Shown: positions 50,901 through 60,036, numbered from the stretch's first letter. The stretch: 64,000 nucleotides of DNA from Bacteroidia bacterium (GCA_030431525.1 JAUIJC010000003.1:62001-126000), one strand, 5' to 3'. The notes: generated by a model from the sequence alone, not told the origin. Program-made: numbers and translations.

Positions 50901-53724
50901 GGAATATCCGATGGGAGCTGACTGTGCAGGTTTAGAGACTTGGGCAAGTGATAAAGATTATGGAGGAGGGGCCCAAGTGGTACACCAAGGCAAAAAATAC
51001 AATGCTAAATGGTATGCAAATGCTGGCGATGAGCCAGGCACTGCAACAGGTGGAAGTACAGCTTGGGAATATGTAGAAGACTGTGGAACTGGAGGTCAAG
51101 TATGTGACCGTTCTGCTGTTTCTATTACCAAGTCTACAGGCTGTGCGACTTGTACAACTCCAGATGCTCAAATCACTTCTACGGATTTGGAATATTGTGA
51201 AGGTGACAATGGTGTGACCTTGATTGCTAAGCAAGTTTCTGGTGCTACATATGAGTGGTATAAAGGAACAAGCAAAGTAGGAACAGGAGTAAGTCTTGCT
51301 AATGCAACTGCTGGTTCATACACTGTAAAAGTCATTGACGGAACTTGTGAGGCTACATCTTCCGCAGTAACTGTTGTTGAAAATGCCTTGCCGTCTGTTA
51401 CAGCAAATGCCTCTGCAACGACGCTTTGTGAGGGTGAGTCTTTGACATTGACAGGAAGTGGAGCCACTTCTTATGCTTGGGATAATGGTGTTTCAAACGG
51501 AACTTCATTTGTTCCTGCCCTTGGCACAACAACCTATACGGTAACTGGTGTTGATGCCAAAGGTTGTGAGAATACTGATCAGGTATCTGTAACAGTGAAT
51601 GCTTTGCCAACTGCGAAAATCACTTCCACGGATTTGGAATACTGTGAAGGCGAAAGCGGTGTTAGCTTGACTGCACAGCAGGTATCCGGTGCTACTTATA
51701 CTTGGTTCAAAGGTTCAAGCCAAGTTGGTACAGGAATGAACTTGAATAACGCAACTGCTGGAAGTTATACTGTTGAGGTTGCTGTAGGTTCTTGTATGAC
51801 TACCTCTTCGGCAGTAACTGTTTCCGAGAATTCGGCCCCTGCAGTAGTTGCCAATGCATCTGCTACTTCCGTTTGTGAAGGCGAGACCGTAACCTTGACT
51901 GGTAGCGGTGCTTCTTCCTACACTTGGGATAAAGGTGTTCAGGATGGAAAGGCTTTCGCTATCACCTCTGGAGGCAATTACACTGTGCTTGGAACTGATG
52001 CTAATGGTTGTACTGCCACTGACCAAGTAAACATCACCGTAAACGAAGCGCCTACTGCGAAGATCACTTCTTCAGGTTTGGAGTATTGTGAAAGCACCAA
52101 TGGTGTTACCCTTTCCGCTGAGGTGGTTACTGGTGCTACATACACTTGGAGCAACGGCAAAACAGGCTCAAGCATTTCCAATGTGACTGAAGGCGACTAT
52201 TCTGTAACCGTTTCTAAAAATGGTTGTACTGCAACTTCTGGAACGGTGACTGTAACAAAGGTATCGAGCCCAACGGCTGAGATTACCTCTACAAACTTGG
52301 ATTACTGCGAAGGTGATAATGGTGTTACTTTGACTGCTAAAAACGTCAGTGGTGCTACTTACACTTGGAGCAATGGCCAAACTGGTCGTACCATTTCCAA
52401 TGTGACCTCAGGAACCTACACGGTAACTGTTGCTTTGGGAACTTGTCAAGGCACTTCCTCTTCGGTAACTGTTAATGAGAATCAGGCACCAACCGCTTCC
52501 ATTACTTCTTCAGATTTGGATTACTGTGAAGGTGACAATGGAGTAACCTTGACTGCTCAGCAAGTTACAGGCGCAACTTATGAGTGGATGAAAGGTGGAA
52601 GTACCACAGTTGGAACAGGCCAGTCATTGAACAATGCTCAGGCTGGATCTTATGCTGTTAAGGTTTCTGCAAACGGTTGTTCTACGACTTCATCTACTGT
52701 TTCTGTACAAGAGCTTGGCGCTCCAACTGCTCAGATTGTTTCCACAAATGTGGAATACTGTGAGGGTGGAAGCGGAGTAACATTGGTTGCTAAAAATGTT
52801 TCTGGTGCCTCATACCAATGGAGCAACGGACAAACTGGTTTGAGCATCTCCAATGCAACAGCTGGAACGTACTCTGTGATGGTAACTGATGCCAACGGTT
52901 GTTCTGCATCTTCAGTTGACAAAACGGTTATTGAGAATGCATTGCCTACGGCTGTGATTTTGACTTCAGGAAATGAGCTTGAGTATGTGAAAGGAACGGC
53001 TGGTGTGACTTTGAATGCTCAGCAGGTATCTGGTGCTTCTTACCAGTGGAAGAAGGCCAGTGTGAACGCAGGCCAAGGTCAAACGCTCAACAATGCTCTT
53101 GAAGGTGAGTACACAGTAACGGTGACTAGTGATGCTGGTTGTGAAGCGACTTCACCAAGTGTAACCGTTGTTGAGCTTGAAGCCAAAGCGGATATTGTTA
53201 TCAATCTCCCAAGTGGAAAAGTGGTTGCTGGCGACGATGTTACTTTGGATGTGGACGTAAACGACCCAAGCAATGTGGTAACAGAGGTGGAGTACACTAT
53301 CACGAATAATAATGATGGTTCCAAGGAAGTGCTTACTGCAACTGCTCCTGACTTCTCAGTAGTTTGGACGGCTGATAACACTGGTGACTATACCATCACA
53401 GCTGTGGCCAAAGACAACTCAGGTAATGAGCTTGGTTCAGCCCAAGAAAACTTGAAGGTTGATGTTATTGACTCTGTGTTTGATGGTGAGGTTCATGCCT
53501 TGGATGTTTATCCAAACCCAGCTAATGACTTGGTAAACCTTGACGGCGTTGAGGCATATGAGCAAGTTGAAGTGTTGGACATGACAGGCAACATCCTTCT
53601 TCAAGACAAACTTGATTTCGGAAATCAACTTAACGTTACTGACCTACCAGACGGTGTTTATATGCTTCACTTTATCGATGGAGCTGGCAATGAAGCCAAC
53701 CGTCGCTTGGTAGTGAAACACTGA
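47905..53724 (+). CDS. Giant secreted GH18 chitinase with Ig-like repeats, two CBM5/12 modules and T9SS sorting domain
   Basis: A 1939-residue enzyme. Signal peptide 1-22. The GH18 domain (about 23-335) has ISVGGAGSP and AGIDIDWEFP with Asp134, Asp136 and proton-donor Glu138; the first Asp of the usual DGxDxDxE is Ala131. About a dozen Ig-like repeats of 70-80 residues follow, many with YCEGDNGVTL and VSGATYEWFKG. Two chitin-binding modules of CBM5/12 type interrupt them (about 551-612 and 999-1062; HNGKKYSAAWWANAGDEPG and HQGKKYNAKWYANAGDEPG). A PKD-like domain and a T9SS sorting domain (LDVYPNPANDLVNLDG) end it. The start at 47905 begins the signal; an upstream TTG is not needed. It should degrade chitin outside the cell. 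Confidence 0.94.
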   Translation: MMFRRLFSLLAFLSLLGTANAQKVLGYFPDYGTTGNEPIQYQHMTDLAYAFIAPNSDGTLNTQFFTPATFAIVRDKAHAAGVKMHISVGGAGSPTVQLANATANATSRAKMIEELMKFISGNHQYNDTPIAGIDIDWEFPTNQTSRNNHETLLKELRQAMDAQEAKDGRTYELSCVLGGDVISNVSHADYINPNAFQYADYWHIMSYDMAYVTKYNPHHSPLQAAMDAVDEYNRMGCPKSKMLIGVPFYGRSGGGTIEYSQINSSGTQALYEGDQSGSYYYNGKTLITQKADFIMNEGGVGILIWEITQDRMGNDPYSLLKACGEAMSPYQCPLPAPNLGADVSICGSSSVTLNSGLTTGGGKTFTWKKGTQTLVSNTTATTYNATSAGTYTVEVSDGSCSRSDQIEVLGTLPTVDLGADVELCNPATATLDAGVSGNGLTYTWKKDNVTISGATAQTLTVDQAGVYSVTVSASGCSSSSDQVTVTSLLLDIPAVTACKNDPTTVTVNNPTSGATYSWFTTQTGGTASYTGSSVDVTLASTTTFYVEEEVTIGVNCQGLDSWDPSSSYSQYSEVIHNGKKYSAAWWANAGDEPGVANMWTYVDECGGGNGCERTPVTVTVDPNCSGCTAPEAKITSSDFDYCSDESGVSLVAKAVSGATYEWFKGTTSVGSNRTLNNATAGKYTVVVTKDACSATSDEVTVVENAVPSATITTTALEYCEGINGISLVAKAVTGATYEWFKGSTSVGTNRTLNNATAGIYTVTVSNNGCSETSSSVTVVENASPEATITTTDLSYCSGDNGLTLSAKAVSGATYEWFKGTQSVGTGQNLSNAEAGDYTVEVSKNGCTATSSSVTVVENGSLSISLSADQTNLCSPATATLDAGVSGAGYSFVWKKDATVIAGETSSTLSVSEAGVYEVTVTTSGTCSSSASDQVTITSSLVEIDDATACENDQVTLAVNNPETGVTYKWYDVATGGTELHTGATYDVTYTTDVTFYVEKEYPMGADCAGLETWASDKDYGGGAQVVHQGKKYNAKWYANAGDEPGTATGGSTAWEYVEDCGTGGQVCDRSAVSITKSTGCATCTTPDAQITSTDLEYCEGDNGVTLIAKQVSGATYEWYKGTSKVGTGVSLANATAGSYTVKVIDGTCEATSSAVTVVENALPSVTANASATTLCEGESLTLTGSGATSYAWDNGVSNGTSFVPALGTTTYTVTGVDAKGCENTDQVSVTVNALPTAKITSTDLEYCEGESGVSLTAQQVSGATYTWFKGSSQVGTGMNLNNATAGSYTVEVAVGSCMTTSSAVTVSENSAPAVVANASATSVCEGETVTLTGSGASSYTWDKGVQDGKAFAITSGGNYTVLGTDANGCTATDQVNITVNEAPTAKITSSGLEYCESTNGVTLSAEVVTGATYTWSNGKTGSSISNVTEGDYSVTVSKNGCTATSGTVTVTKVSSPTAEITSTNLDYCEGDNGVTLTAKNVSGATYTWSNGQTGRTISNVTSGTYTVTVALGTCQGTSSSVTVNENQAPTASITSSDLDYCEGDNGVTLTAQQVTGATYEWMKGGSTTVGTGQSLNNAQAGSYAVKVSANGCSTTSSTVSVQELGAPTAQIVSTNVEYCEGGSGVTLVAKNVSGASYQWSNGQTGLSISNATAGTYSVMVTDANGCSASSVDKTVIENALPTAVILTSGNELEYVKGTAGVTLNAQQVSGASYQWKKASVNAGQGQTLNNALEGEYTVTVTSDAGCEATSPSVTVVELEAKADIVINLPSGKVVAGDDVTLDVDVNDPSNVVTEVEYTITNNNDGSKEVLTATAPDFSVVWTADNTGDYTITAVAKDNSGNELGSAQENLKVDVIDSVFDGEVHALDVYPNPANDLVNLDGVEAYEQVEVLDMTGNILLQDKLDFGNQLNVTDLPDGVYMLHFIDGAGNEANRRLVVKH

Positions 53725-53749
53725 TCTAACCGATAAAATCCATAAGAAA

Positions 53750-53778
53750 AGCCATCCGCATTGCGGATGGCTTTTTTT
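53750..53778 (+). terminator. Rho-independent terminator after chitinase gene
   Basis: 11-bp arms AGCCATCCGCA (53750-53760) and complement (53762-53772), followed by seven T residues. The T-tract abuts the promoter of the next gene, leaving no spare sequence. Confidence 0.92.
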
Positions 53779-53779
53779 G

Positions 53780-53787
53780 TACCTTTG
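53780..53787 (+). promoter_or_regulatory. Candidate -7 box for CARDB gene
   Basis: TACCTTTG, a perfect -7 box, begins right after the chitinase terminator and 23 bp before the ATG at 53810. The -33 element would fall inside the terminator stem. Confidence 0.65.
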
Positions 53788-53809
53788 CCCTCCAATTCAA
53801 TGTGCTTTA

Positions 53810-56800
53810 ATGATGGTTAGACAATTTTTGAAACTCACTCTTCCTCTGTTTTTGATGTGTGTGACAATGAGTAAGCTTTTGGCTTACTATGTCCCTTCTA
53901 GTGGAAACTCTTCGATTACAACTTGTTCAGGAACAGTTACCGACCATGGGGGTACGAGTTATTATTCCAACAATGCTAATGGTACACTCACCATTAATCC
54001 AGGTACAAGTGGGAGTAAGGTAAAATTGACGTTTTCCTCCTTTTCAACAGAGTCAGGTTTCGACAAGCTTTACGTTTATAACGGGACCAGTACTTCAGCA
54101 TCTTTGATTGGAACATATTCAGGAAGTAGCCTTCCTAGTGCGATTACAGCTACCGGAACTACAGGAGCCTTAACCCTGAAGTTTGTCAGTGATTATTCGA
54201 CTACCAGGGCGGGATTCCAGGCATCCATATCCTGTGTGTCGGGAGGTACTGATGTTACAGTTGTTTCCACTAGCTTGTCTTCAACTACGATCACTCAAGG
54301 AGGAGCAATCTCAGTTTCTGGTTCACTCAAAAATTCAGGTTCAACACATATCTCAGGCTATACCTATTTGGGGTATTACCTATCAAAGGACAGTGTGTTT
54401 GATGTAGGTGATACCTACTTGACAAACGACTATAACACCTATATGTATGCCGGAAGCAGTTATTATGAATCAGCGTCCATGACTATTCCGAGCTCAATGC
54501 CTGTAGGAGATTATTATATCCTATTTGTTGCTGATTACAATAATCTGCATAATGAATCTGATGAGATGAATAACGTGGTGGCCGAGCCGTTTTCAATAGA
54601 AAAAGCCTATGTGGATATCACGGTAGTAACCACAAGCCTTTCCTCCACAACAGTGGGGCAGGGGAATTCAATTACGGCTTCAGGTTACTTGAAAAATCTT
54701 GGTAATAGTTCAGTGTCTACCATTACCTATTTAGGATATTATTTATCAAAGGATGCGAAGATAAGTTCGGATGACTTGCTCTTGGCTACGGATTATACTT
54801 CTTCAATGTATGCCGGAAGCAGCTATGATGAGTCGGCTTCACTAACAATTCCGGATACGACTCTTCCTGGTAGCTACTATGTGTTGTTTGTTGGAGATTA
54901 CAACAACCTTCATACGGAGTCAAATGAAGTGAACAATATTGTTGCGTCTTCATTAACGATTGAGGAAACCTATATTGATGTTTCTGTGGTTTCTTCCAGT
55001 TTGGCTTGGTCTAATAAAGTTGGCCAAGGTAATCCCATCATGGCTTATAGCTCCCTGAAAAATTCAGGAACTAGATCTATGGGGGGGACATATCTGGGAT
55101 ATTATTTATCCTCGGATGCCAAATTTGATTCTAACGATCAGTTGTTGGCCACAGATTATGCGAGCCTGGTGAATGTGGGAGGTAAATATTCACAAAATGC
55201 ATCCCTAACAATTCCAGAGTCAACGGTACCAGGGAGCTACTATATTTTGTTTGTTGGAGATTACAACAACCTCCATACAGAATCAAATGAGAGTAATAAC
55301 GTTGAGGCTGTTCCTGTTACCGTAGAGGAAACATATAAGAACATCACCGTTGTTTCGGCCAGTCTTTCAATGTCAAAGGTGGCAAAAGGATATTCGGTCA
55401 CCGCTTATGGGGCACTGAAGAACATTGGCACGGCAAATATTTCAACCACAACCCATCTTGGTTATTATTTGTCAACAGATGCCATTCTCGATACAGGGGA
55501 CAAACTATTAACTACAGATTCAAATCCAGGAATGATTGTAGGAAGTAGCCATAGTGAGTCGGCGACCTTGACTATCCCATCAAGTACAGCACCTGGTGAT
55601 TATTATATTTTGTTCGTAGGAGATTACAACAACCTTCATACAGAGTCGAATGAGAGTGATAATGGTGTTGCCGTTCCACTAAAAGTGGAGCTGGCCTACC
55701 GGGATGTTACTGTTGTTTCCACCAGTTTGTCTGCCAATAGTGTAACACAAGGAGGGTTCGTTACAGCCTATGGTTCGATGAAAAATGAGGGGAACATTGC
55801 CATTTCAGGCTATACCAATTTAGGGTATTACCTTTCAAGGGATTCCCTGTTTGACGGTTCAGATGTACTGCTTGCAACCGATTATAATTCAAGCATGGCT
55901 GTTGGTGGTGCTGTAAGTGAGTCGGCGACCTTGACTATCCCATCTACTACAGTGTTGGGGGACTATTACATCTTGTTTGTTGGGGATTATGACAATCAAC
56001 AAACCGAATCCAATGAAGACAATAACGTATCAACAGTTCCATTGACTGTTGAGCAATCTAAACGAGATGTCTCTCTGAAAAATGTTTATATCAGTGGATC
56101 CACAGAAGTTTATAGTGGGGGGTATTTATATGCTTATGCCACCTTGGTGAATAGCGGAAATGTGAGCCTGAGCTCATACATCCATTTGGGCTATTATTTT
56201 TCTACCGATTCAACTTGGGACTCTTCCGATGAGCTGCTGGATACGGATTATGATTATTCGATGAGTGTTGGGGGCTCTTCTTCCGAATCTACAACGCTTT
56301 ATGTGCCCTCTGGTACCAGTGCAGGAACATATTACATCATCTTTAAGGCTGACTATACGAATCGTTGGACAGAATCTGATGAGAACAATAATTATAAGTC
56401 AATTCCAATAGTTGTAAAGGCGAAGGATATTGATCTATCCATTGACGCTTCTGTCACATCTAATCAAATTGAACAAGGAGGAGTACTTAGCATCAACTAC
56501 ACGCTTGAGAACTTGGGAACATATACAAGTTCAAGCTCTTATGTTGGCTTTTATATTTCTGAGAACCAAGTGTGGGATGATGCAGATTATTATATAGGTA
56601 GTGAGTATGAGTCGAGCATGTATGGAGGAGAGAAGACCACAGGTAATTTTAACAAGTCTTTTACTGCAAGCCTAAGTGACGGCATCTACTACCTTTTGGT
56701 CGTGGCCGACCATGGGGAGAAGGTGTCGGAAGTAAACGAGGCTAATAATGTTAAAGCTATTCTGATATATGTTGGAGAAGCAGAAGTTCGGGAGTTAGAG

Positions 56801-57754
56801 CCAAGTTTGGAGTCCGCCTCCTCATTGGTGGTGTTCAATGGCCTGCTGGAGTGTAAGGGGGAAATTAGCAATCCAGGTAACATTTCATCAGGGTCATTTA
56901 ATGTCCGCTATTACCTGTCTAACAACAGCCAGTTTGATTTGCTTGATGAAGAGCTCAGTCAACAGAACCTCTCAAGCATTTCAGGTCAAGGGTCATCTAC
57001 GTTCAGTTTCAATTATCGCATGACCGATGAATATGAGGAGGGTGATTACTACCTTTTCATTGTAGTAGATGAGGATGACCTTGTCAATGAGAACAATGAA
57101 AACAACAATATTCTGTCCTTTCCATTCAAGCTGCGCCAACTCCGTCCAGACCTGACAATTCAAGGCGTAAGGACTGAAGGTTTCTATTATGCTGGGCAAA
57201 CCATCGATTATGAGGTGGAGATTGGCTCTTTCTTAACGGCTACCTCTACAGTGAAATTTGCCGTTTATTTGTCCAAGAACAGTACCTTGGATGCTTCTGA
57301 TCTACGATTCCATACTGAGGATGTGGAGCCATTTTACACTCCTTCGGGTGTGAAAACGTTGTCAGGGAGTTTTCAATTGCCGTCTTCTACTTCTGGCTCC
57401 AACTATTTAATTTATGTCATCGATGATGAGGATGATATGGTGGAGTTGGATGAGTGGAATAACCAATTCAAGATTTATTTCGCCAACGGAAAGCCGCTTG
57501 GGGATGATGATCCGAGCCAGTGGGAGATTTCAATGTTCCCGAACCCAGCCTCTTCGATGGTTCAATTTGAGTTGAACCATGGATTTGACAGGGTGGAGGT
57601 TATTAATGTTTCGGGCATGGTGGTGAAACAAGAAGCGTTTGGTGAGTCATTTGGATCCATGGATGTGACGGACTTGCCAGAAGGGACGTATTTCGTCAGA
57701 TTTAGCAATCTTGAGGGGCACTCCACCGTTAAAAAGATGGTGGTAAGGCGTTAA
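53810..57754 (+). CDS. Giant secreted CUB/CARDB-repeat protein with T9SS sorting domain
   Basis: A 1314-residue protein with signal peptide (RQFLKLTLPLFLMCVTMSKLLA). A CUB-like domain covers about 33-145 (YSNNANGTLTINPG, GFDKLYVYNG, LTLKFVSDYS). Then come nine CARDB-type beta-sandwich repeats of about 110-125 residues, each starting with a variant of DVTVVSTSLSS and containing GYYLSKD and YYILFVGDYNN. A T9SS sorting domain ends it (ISMFPNPASSMVQFEL, EGTYFVRFSN). No catalytic domain is visible, so an adhesin or structural surface role is likely. Adjacent to the chitinase, it may help attachment to chitin-bearing surfaces; this is inference. The start at 53810 begins the signal peptide. Confidence 0.9.
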   Translation: MMVRQFLKLTLPLFLMCVTMSKLLAYYVPSSGNSSITTCSGTVTDHGGTSYYSNNANGTLTINPGTSGSKVKLTFSSFSTESGFDKLYVYNGTSTSASLIGTYSGSSLPSAITATGTTGALTLKFVSDYSTTRAGFQASISCVSGGTDVTVVSTSLSSTTITQGGAISVSGSLKNSGSTHISGYTYLGYYLSKDSVFDVGDTYLTNDYNTYMYAGSSYYESASMTIPSSMPVGDYYILFVADYNNLHNESDEMNNVVAEPFSIEKAYVDITVVTTSLSSTTVGQGNSITASGYLKNLGNSSVSTITYLGYYLSKDAKISSDDLLLATDYTSSMYAGSSYDESASLTIPDTTLPGSYYVLFVGDYNNLHTESNEVNNIVASSLTIEETYIDVSVVSSSLAWSNKVGQGNPIMAYSSLKNSGTRSMGGTYLGYYLSSDAKFDSNDQLLATDYASLVNVGGKYSQNASLTIPESTVPGSYYILFVGDYNNLHTESNESNNVEAVPVTVEETYKNITVVSASLSMSKVAKGYSVTAYGALKNIGTANISTTTHLGYYLSTDAILDTGDKLLTTDSNPGMIVGSSHSESATLTIPSSTAPGDYYILFVGDYNNLHTESNESDNGVAVPLKVELAYRDVTVVSTSLSANSVTQGGFVTAYGSMKNEGNIAISGYTNLGYYLSRDSLFDGSDVLLATDYNSSMAVGGAVSESATLTIPSTTVLGDYYILFVGDYDNQQTESNEDNNVSTVPLTVEQSKRDVSLKNVYISGSTEVYSGGYLYAYATLVNSGNVSLSSYIHLGYYFSTDSTWDSSDELLDTDYDYSMSVGGSSSESTTLYVPSGTSAGTYYIIFKADYTNRWTESDENNNYKSIPIVVKAKDIDLSIDASVTSNQIEQGGVLSINYTLENLGTYTSSSSYVGFYISENQVWDDADYYIGSEYESSMYGGEKTTGNFNKSFTASLSDGIYYLLVVADHGEKVSEVNEANNVKAILIYVGEAEVRELEPSLESASSLVVFNGLLECKGEISNPGNISSGSFNVRYYLSNNSQFDLLDEELSQQNLSSISGQGSSTFSFNYRMTDEYEEGDYYLFIVVDEDDLVNENNENNNILSFPFKLRQLRPDLTIQGVRTEGFYYAGQTIDYEVEIGSFLTATSTVKFAVYLSKNSTLDASDLRFHTEDVEPFYTPSGVKTLSGSFQLPSSTSGSNYLIYVIDDEDDMVELDEWNNQFKIYFANGKPLGDDDPSQWEISMFPNPASSMVQFELNHGFDRVEVINVSGMVVKQEAFGESFGSMDVTDLPEGTYFVRFSNLEGHSTVKKMVVRR

Positions 57755-57780
57755 TCCTGAATCGAAAAAATCTTCAAGAA

Positions 57781-57806
57781 AAGGTCGCTTTCCAGCGGCC
57801 TTTTTT
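57781..57806 (+). terminator. Rho-independent terminator after CARDB gene
   Basis: 9-bp arms (57781-57789 and 57794-57802, one G-T pair) with a 4-nt loop, followed by T residues. Ends 27 bp past the CARDB stop. Confidence 0.88.
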
Positions 57807-57826
57807 GGCCTAAAGGGATTTTGATT

Positions 57827-58102
57827 ATGATGGTTTGTTTGGTTTGCCAAGGGAAGAAGTGCAAGAAGCGAGGCAGTAAGAAAATCATGGCTTCTTGTGA
57901 AAAATACCTTGCTAAAAAGGGCTTGGAAGAACTATGCAAAATCAAGGGATCCAAGTGTTTGGGGCATTGTAAGAAGGCTCCAGTCGCCTTAATCAAAAAG
58001 GAGCCAGGCTGGTTGTTTTATCAAGACAAAAAGACGCTAAAGAAGCACCTTAAGGAACTGCTTTCAAAACAGATAAAACTGAGCTTTTCTCCTGCAGCTT
58101 GA
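57827..58102 (+). CDS. Small (2Fe-2S) ferredoxin-like protein
   Basis: 91 residues with Cys in two groups: VCLVCQGKKCKKRGSKK at the N-terminus and CKIKGSKCLGHCKKAPVA in the middle. This spacing resembles thioredoxin-like [2Fe-2S] ferredoxins of the NuoE C-terminal type. The protein is very basic (many Lys), unlike acidic plant-type ferredoxins. It probably binds a cluster in the cytoplasm; partner unknown. The ATG at 57827 is chosen over an upstream TTG; 57830 is equally possible. The gene lies between the CARDB terminator and the his operon promoter, so it is probably monocistronic. Confidence 0.7.
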   Translation: MMVCLVCQGKKCKKRGSKKIMASCEKYLAKKGLEELCKIKGSKCLGHCKKAPVALIKKEPGWLFYQDKKTLKKHLKELLSKQIKLSFSPAA

Positions 58103-58142
58103 TTTCCATGTAAGGACTCCGTCATTTTTCGTCCTCTATTTG

Positions 58143-58150
58143 TACCTTTG
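58143..58150 (+). promoter_or_regulatory. Candidate -7 box of the his operon
   Basis: TACCTTTG lies 50 bp before the hisB start. A TTTTTC stretch is present near the -33 position instead of TTTG. No leader peptide rich in His codons is visible, so classical attenuation is not supported. Confidence 0.65.
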
Positions 58151-58199
58151 CGGCTTGACTTAAAGTACAGCGTACTCTGTACCCAGTACCATTCTCTCC

Positions 58200-59303
58200 A
58201 TGAAGCGCAAAGTTCTCTTTATTGATAGGGACGGCACCATCATCGTCGAGCCGCCCACCGATTTCCAAGTTGATTCCCTCGAAAAGTTGGAGTTTTTGCC
58301 CAAGGCAATCTCTGCGCTTCAGCGCATTGCCAAGGAGCTGGATTACATGTTGGTCATGGTGACCAACCAAGATGGCTTGGGTACGGATTCATATCCTGAG
58401 GATACTTTCTGGCCGGCGCACAACAAGATGATTCAAACCTTGGAAGGGGAGGATATCGAGTTTGAAGCCATGCATATCGATGATACTTTTGAGCATCAGA
58501 ATGCGCCAACTCGTAAGCCACGCACGGGAATGCTCTCTGAGTATTTCGACAAGGAGAAATATGACCTTGCTAATTCCTTTGTGATTGGTGACCGCATGAC
58601 TGATGTGGAGCTTGCCGAGAATCTTGGTGCCAAGTCAATCTATATCGCCAAGGAGGAATCTGAGCGTGCAACTTTCACGACTGATTCTTGGGATGATATT
58701 TATTCTTTCCTAAGGGCCAATAGTCGTTCGGCTAAGGTTGTTCGGAAGACTTCCGAAACTTCTATTGAAGTGAAGGTGAACTTGGATGGTACTGGTCAGG
58801 CAGACATCTCTACGGGGATTGGATTCTTTGACCACATGCTGCACCAAATTGCTCGTCATGGTGATTTGGATTTGCATATTAAGGTAACGGGTGACCTCCA
58901 TATTGATGACCACCACACTGTTGAGGACACTGGTTTGGCTTTGGGTGAGGCTTTCGCGAAAGCTTTGGGCGACAAGCGTGGCATTGAGCGTTACGGACAT
59001 TTCCTTTTGGCAATGGACGAGGCTTTGGCGCAAGTAGCGTTGGATTTCTCTGGCCGTAACTGGTTGGTTTGGAATGCTGAGTTCTACCGTGAGACTGTGG
59101 GTGGTATTTCAGTGGAAATGTTCGAGCACTTCTTCAAGTCATTCACCGATACATGTCGTTGCAACCTCAATGTAAAGGCTGAGGGGAAAAATGCACACCA
59201 CGTAATCGAGGCCACCTTTAAAGGTCTGGCTAAAGCGATTCGTATGGCCAAAAAGCGCATTGACGGAAACAACGAGATTCCAAGTACCAAAGGGGTGCTA
59301 TAA
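58200..59303 (+). CDS. hisB: Bifunctional histidinol-phosphatase / imidazoleglycerol-phosphate dehydratase
   Basis: A 367-residue fused enzyme for steps 6 and 8 of histidine synthesis. The HAD phosphatase domain (1-170) has [13 protein letters not shown] with Asp9 and Asp11, VTNQDGLG and [14 protein letters not shown]. The dehydratase domain (about 175-367) has the two metal-binding His clusters in [13 protein letters not shown] and [14 protein letters not shown], and [12 protein letters not shown]. First gene of hisB-hisH-hisA-hisF-hisIE. Confidence 0.97.
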   Translation: MKRKVLFIDRDGTIIVEPPTDFQVDSLEKLEFLPKAISALQRIAKELDYMLVMVTNQDGLGTDSYPEDTFWPAHNKMIQTLEGEDIEFEAMHIDDTFEHQNAPTRKPRTGMLSEYFDKEKYDLANSFVIGDRMTDVELAENLGAKSIYIAKEESERATFTTDSWDDIYSFLRANSRSAKVVRKTSETSIEVKVNLDGTGQADISTGIGFFDHMLHQIARHGDLDLHIKVTGDLHIDDHHTVEDTGLALGEAFAKALGDKRGIERYGHFLLAMDEALAQVALDFSGRNWLVWNAEFYRETVGGISVEMFEHFFKSFTDTCRCNLNVKAEGKNAHHVIEATFKGLAKAIRMAKKRIDGNNEIPSTKGVL

Positions 59304-59314
59304 CCCCAATTGCA

Positions 59315-59923
59315 ATGAAAGTAGCGATTGTAAAATATAACGCGGGCAATGTTCAGTCCGTGGTGCACGCCTTGAACCGTTTGGGGATCGAGCCTCAAAT
59401 TACGGATGTAGAGGAGGAGTTGAGGGCGGCAGACAAAGTGATTTTTCCAGGTGTTGGTCATGCCGCATCGGCTATGGCTTACCTCAAGGAAAAGGGCTTG
59501 GACAAGATTCTTCCGACCTTGACACAGCCTTTCTTGGGCATTTGCATTGGCCAGCAACTGATGTGTGAGCACTCAGAGGAAGGAGATGTGGATTGCTTGG
59601 GTATTTTCCCTTTGAAGGTGAAGAAATTCCATCAAGGAGATACTGACGGCAAGGAAGTGTTGAAGGTTCCTCACATGGGATGGAATGCCATCAAGGACAT
59701 GCAAAGCCCGTTGTTCAAGGGCATTGACCCTGAGCATGCCTTCATTTATTATGTCCACAGTTACTACTGTGAGATGAGCCCTGAATATACGGTGGCAACC
59801 ACTCACTATGTTCACGATTATAGCGCGGCATTGCACAAGGATAATTTCTATGCGATGCAGTGTCACCCTGAAAAGAGTGGCAAAATCGGTGAGCAGATGT
59901 TAAAGAATTTCCTTGAGATGTAA
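59315..59923 (+). CDS. hisH: Imidazole glycerol phosphate synthase, glutaminase subunit
   Basis: A 202-residue class I amidotransferase that releases ammonia from glutamine and passes it to HisF. The nucleophile is Cys77 in LGICIGQQLM, the oxyanion region is FPGVGHAASAM, and the His/Glu pair is in MQCHPEKSG near 185. Starts 11 bp after hisB. A palindromic repeat separates it from hisA. Confidence 0.97.
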   Translation: MKVAIVKYNAGNVQSVVHALNRLGIEPQITDVEEELRAADKVIFPGVGHAASAMAYLKEKGLDKILPTLTQPFLGICIGQQLMCEHSEEGDVDCLGIFPLKVKKFHQGDTDGKEVLKVPHMGWNAIKDMQSPLFKGIDPEHAFIYYVHSYYCEMSPEYTVATTHYVHDYSAALHKDNFYAMQCHPEKSGKIGEQMLKNFLEM

Positions 59924-59933
59924 AGAGGTTGTG

Positions 59934-60012
59934 GGGACACAAGTATCAGGTATCAAATAGCATGACCGAAGTCAGGTCTGTATCTTGATACTTGATACTT
60001 GATACTTGATAC
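59934..60012. repeat. AGTATCAAG-family palindrome between hisH and hisA
   Basis: The left arm GACACAAGTATCAGGTATCA and the right arm, made of repeated TTGATACTTGATACTTGATA, meet around 59970. The right arm contains about three tandem copies of TTGATAC. It interrupts an otherwise tight operon and ends 24 bp before the hisA start. Confidence 0.87.
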
Positions 60013-60036
60013 CCAACACCCACACCCAATAACCAT

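Noticed and set aside
47905-53724. Repetitive DNA in the chitinase gene as a CRISPR array or satellite
   Set aside because: Repeats are about 220 bp, keep one reading frame and encode Ig-like domains.
58100-58200. Histidine leader peptide and attenuator upstream of hisB
   Set aside because: There is no short frame with consecutive His codons and no terminator/antiterminator pair.
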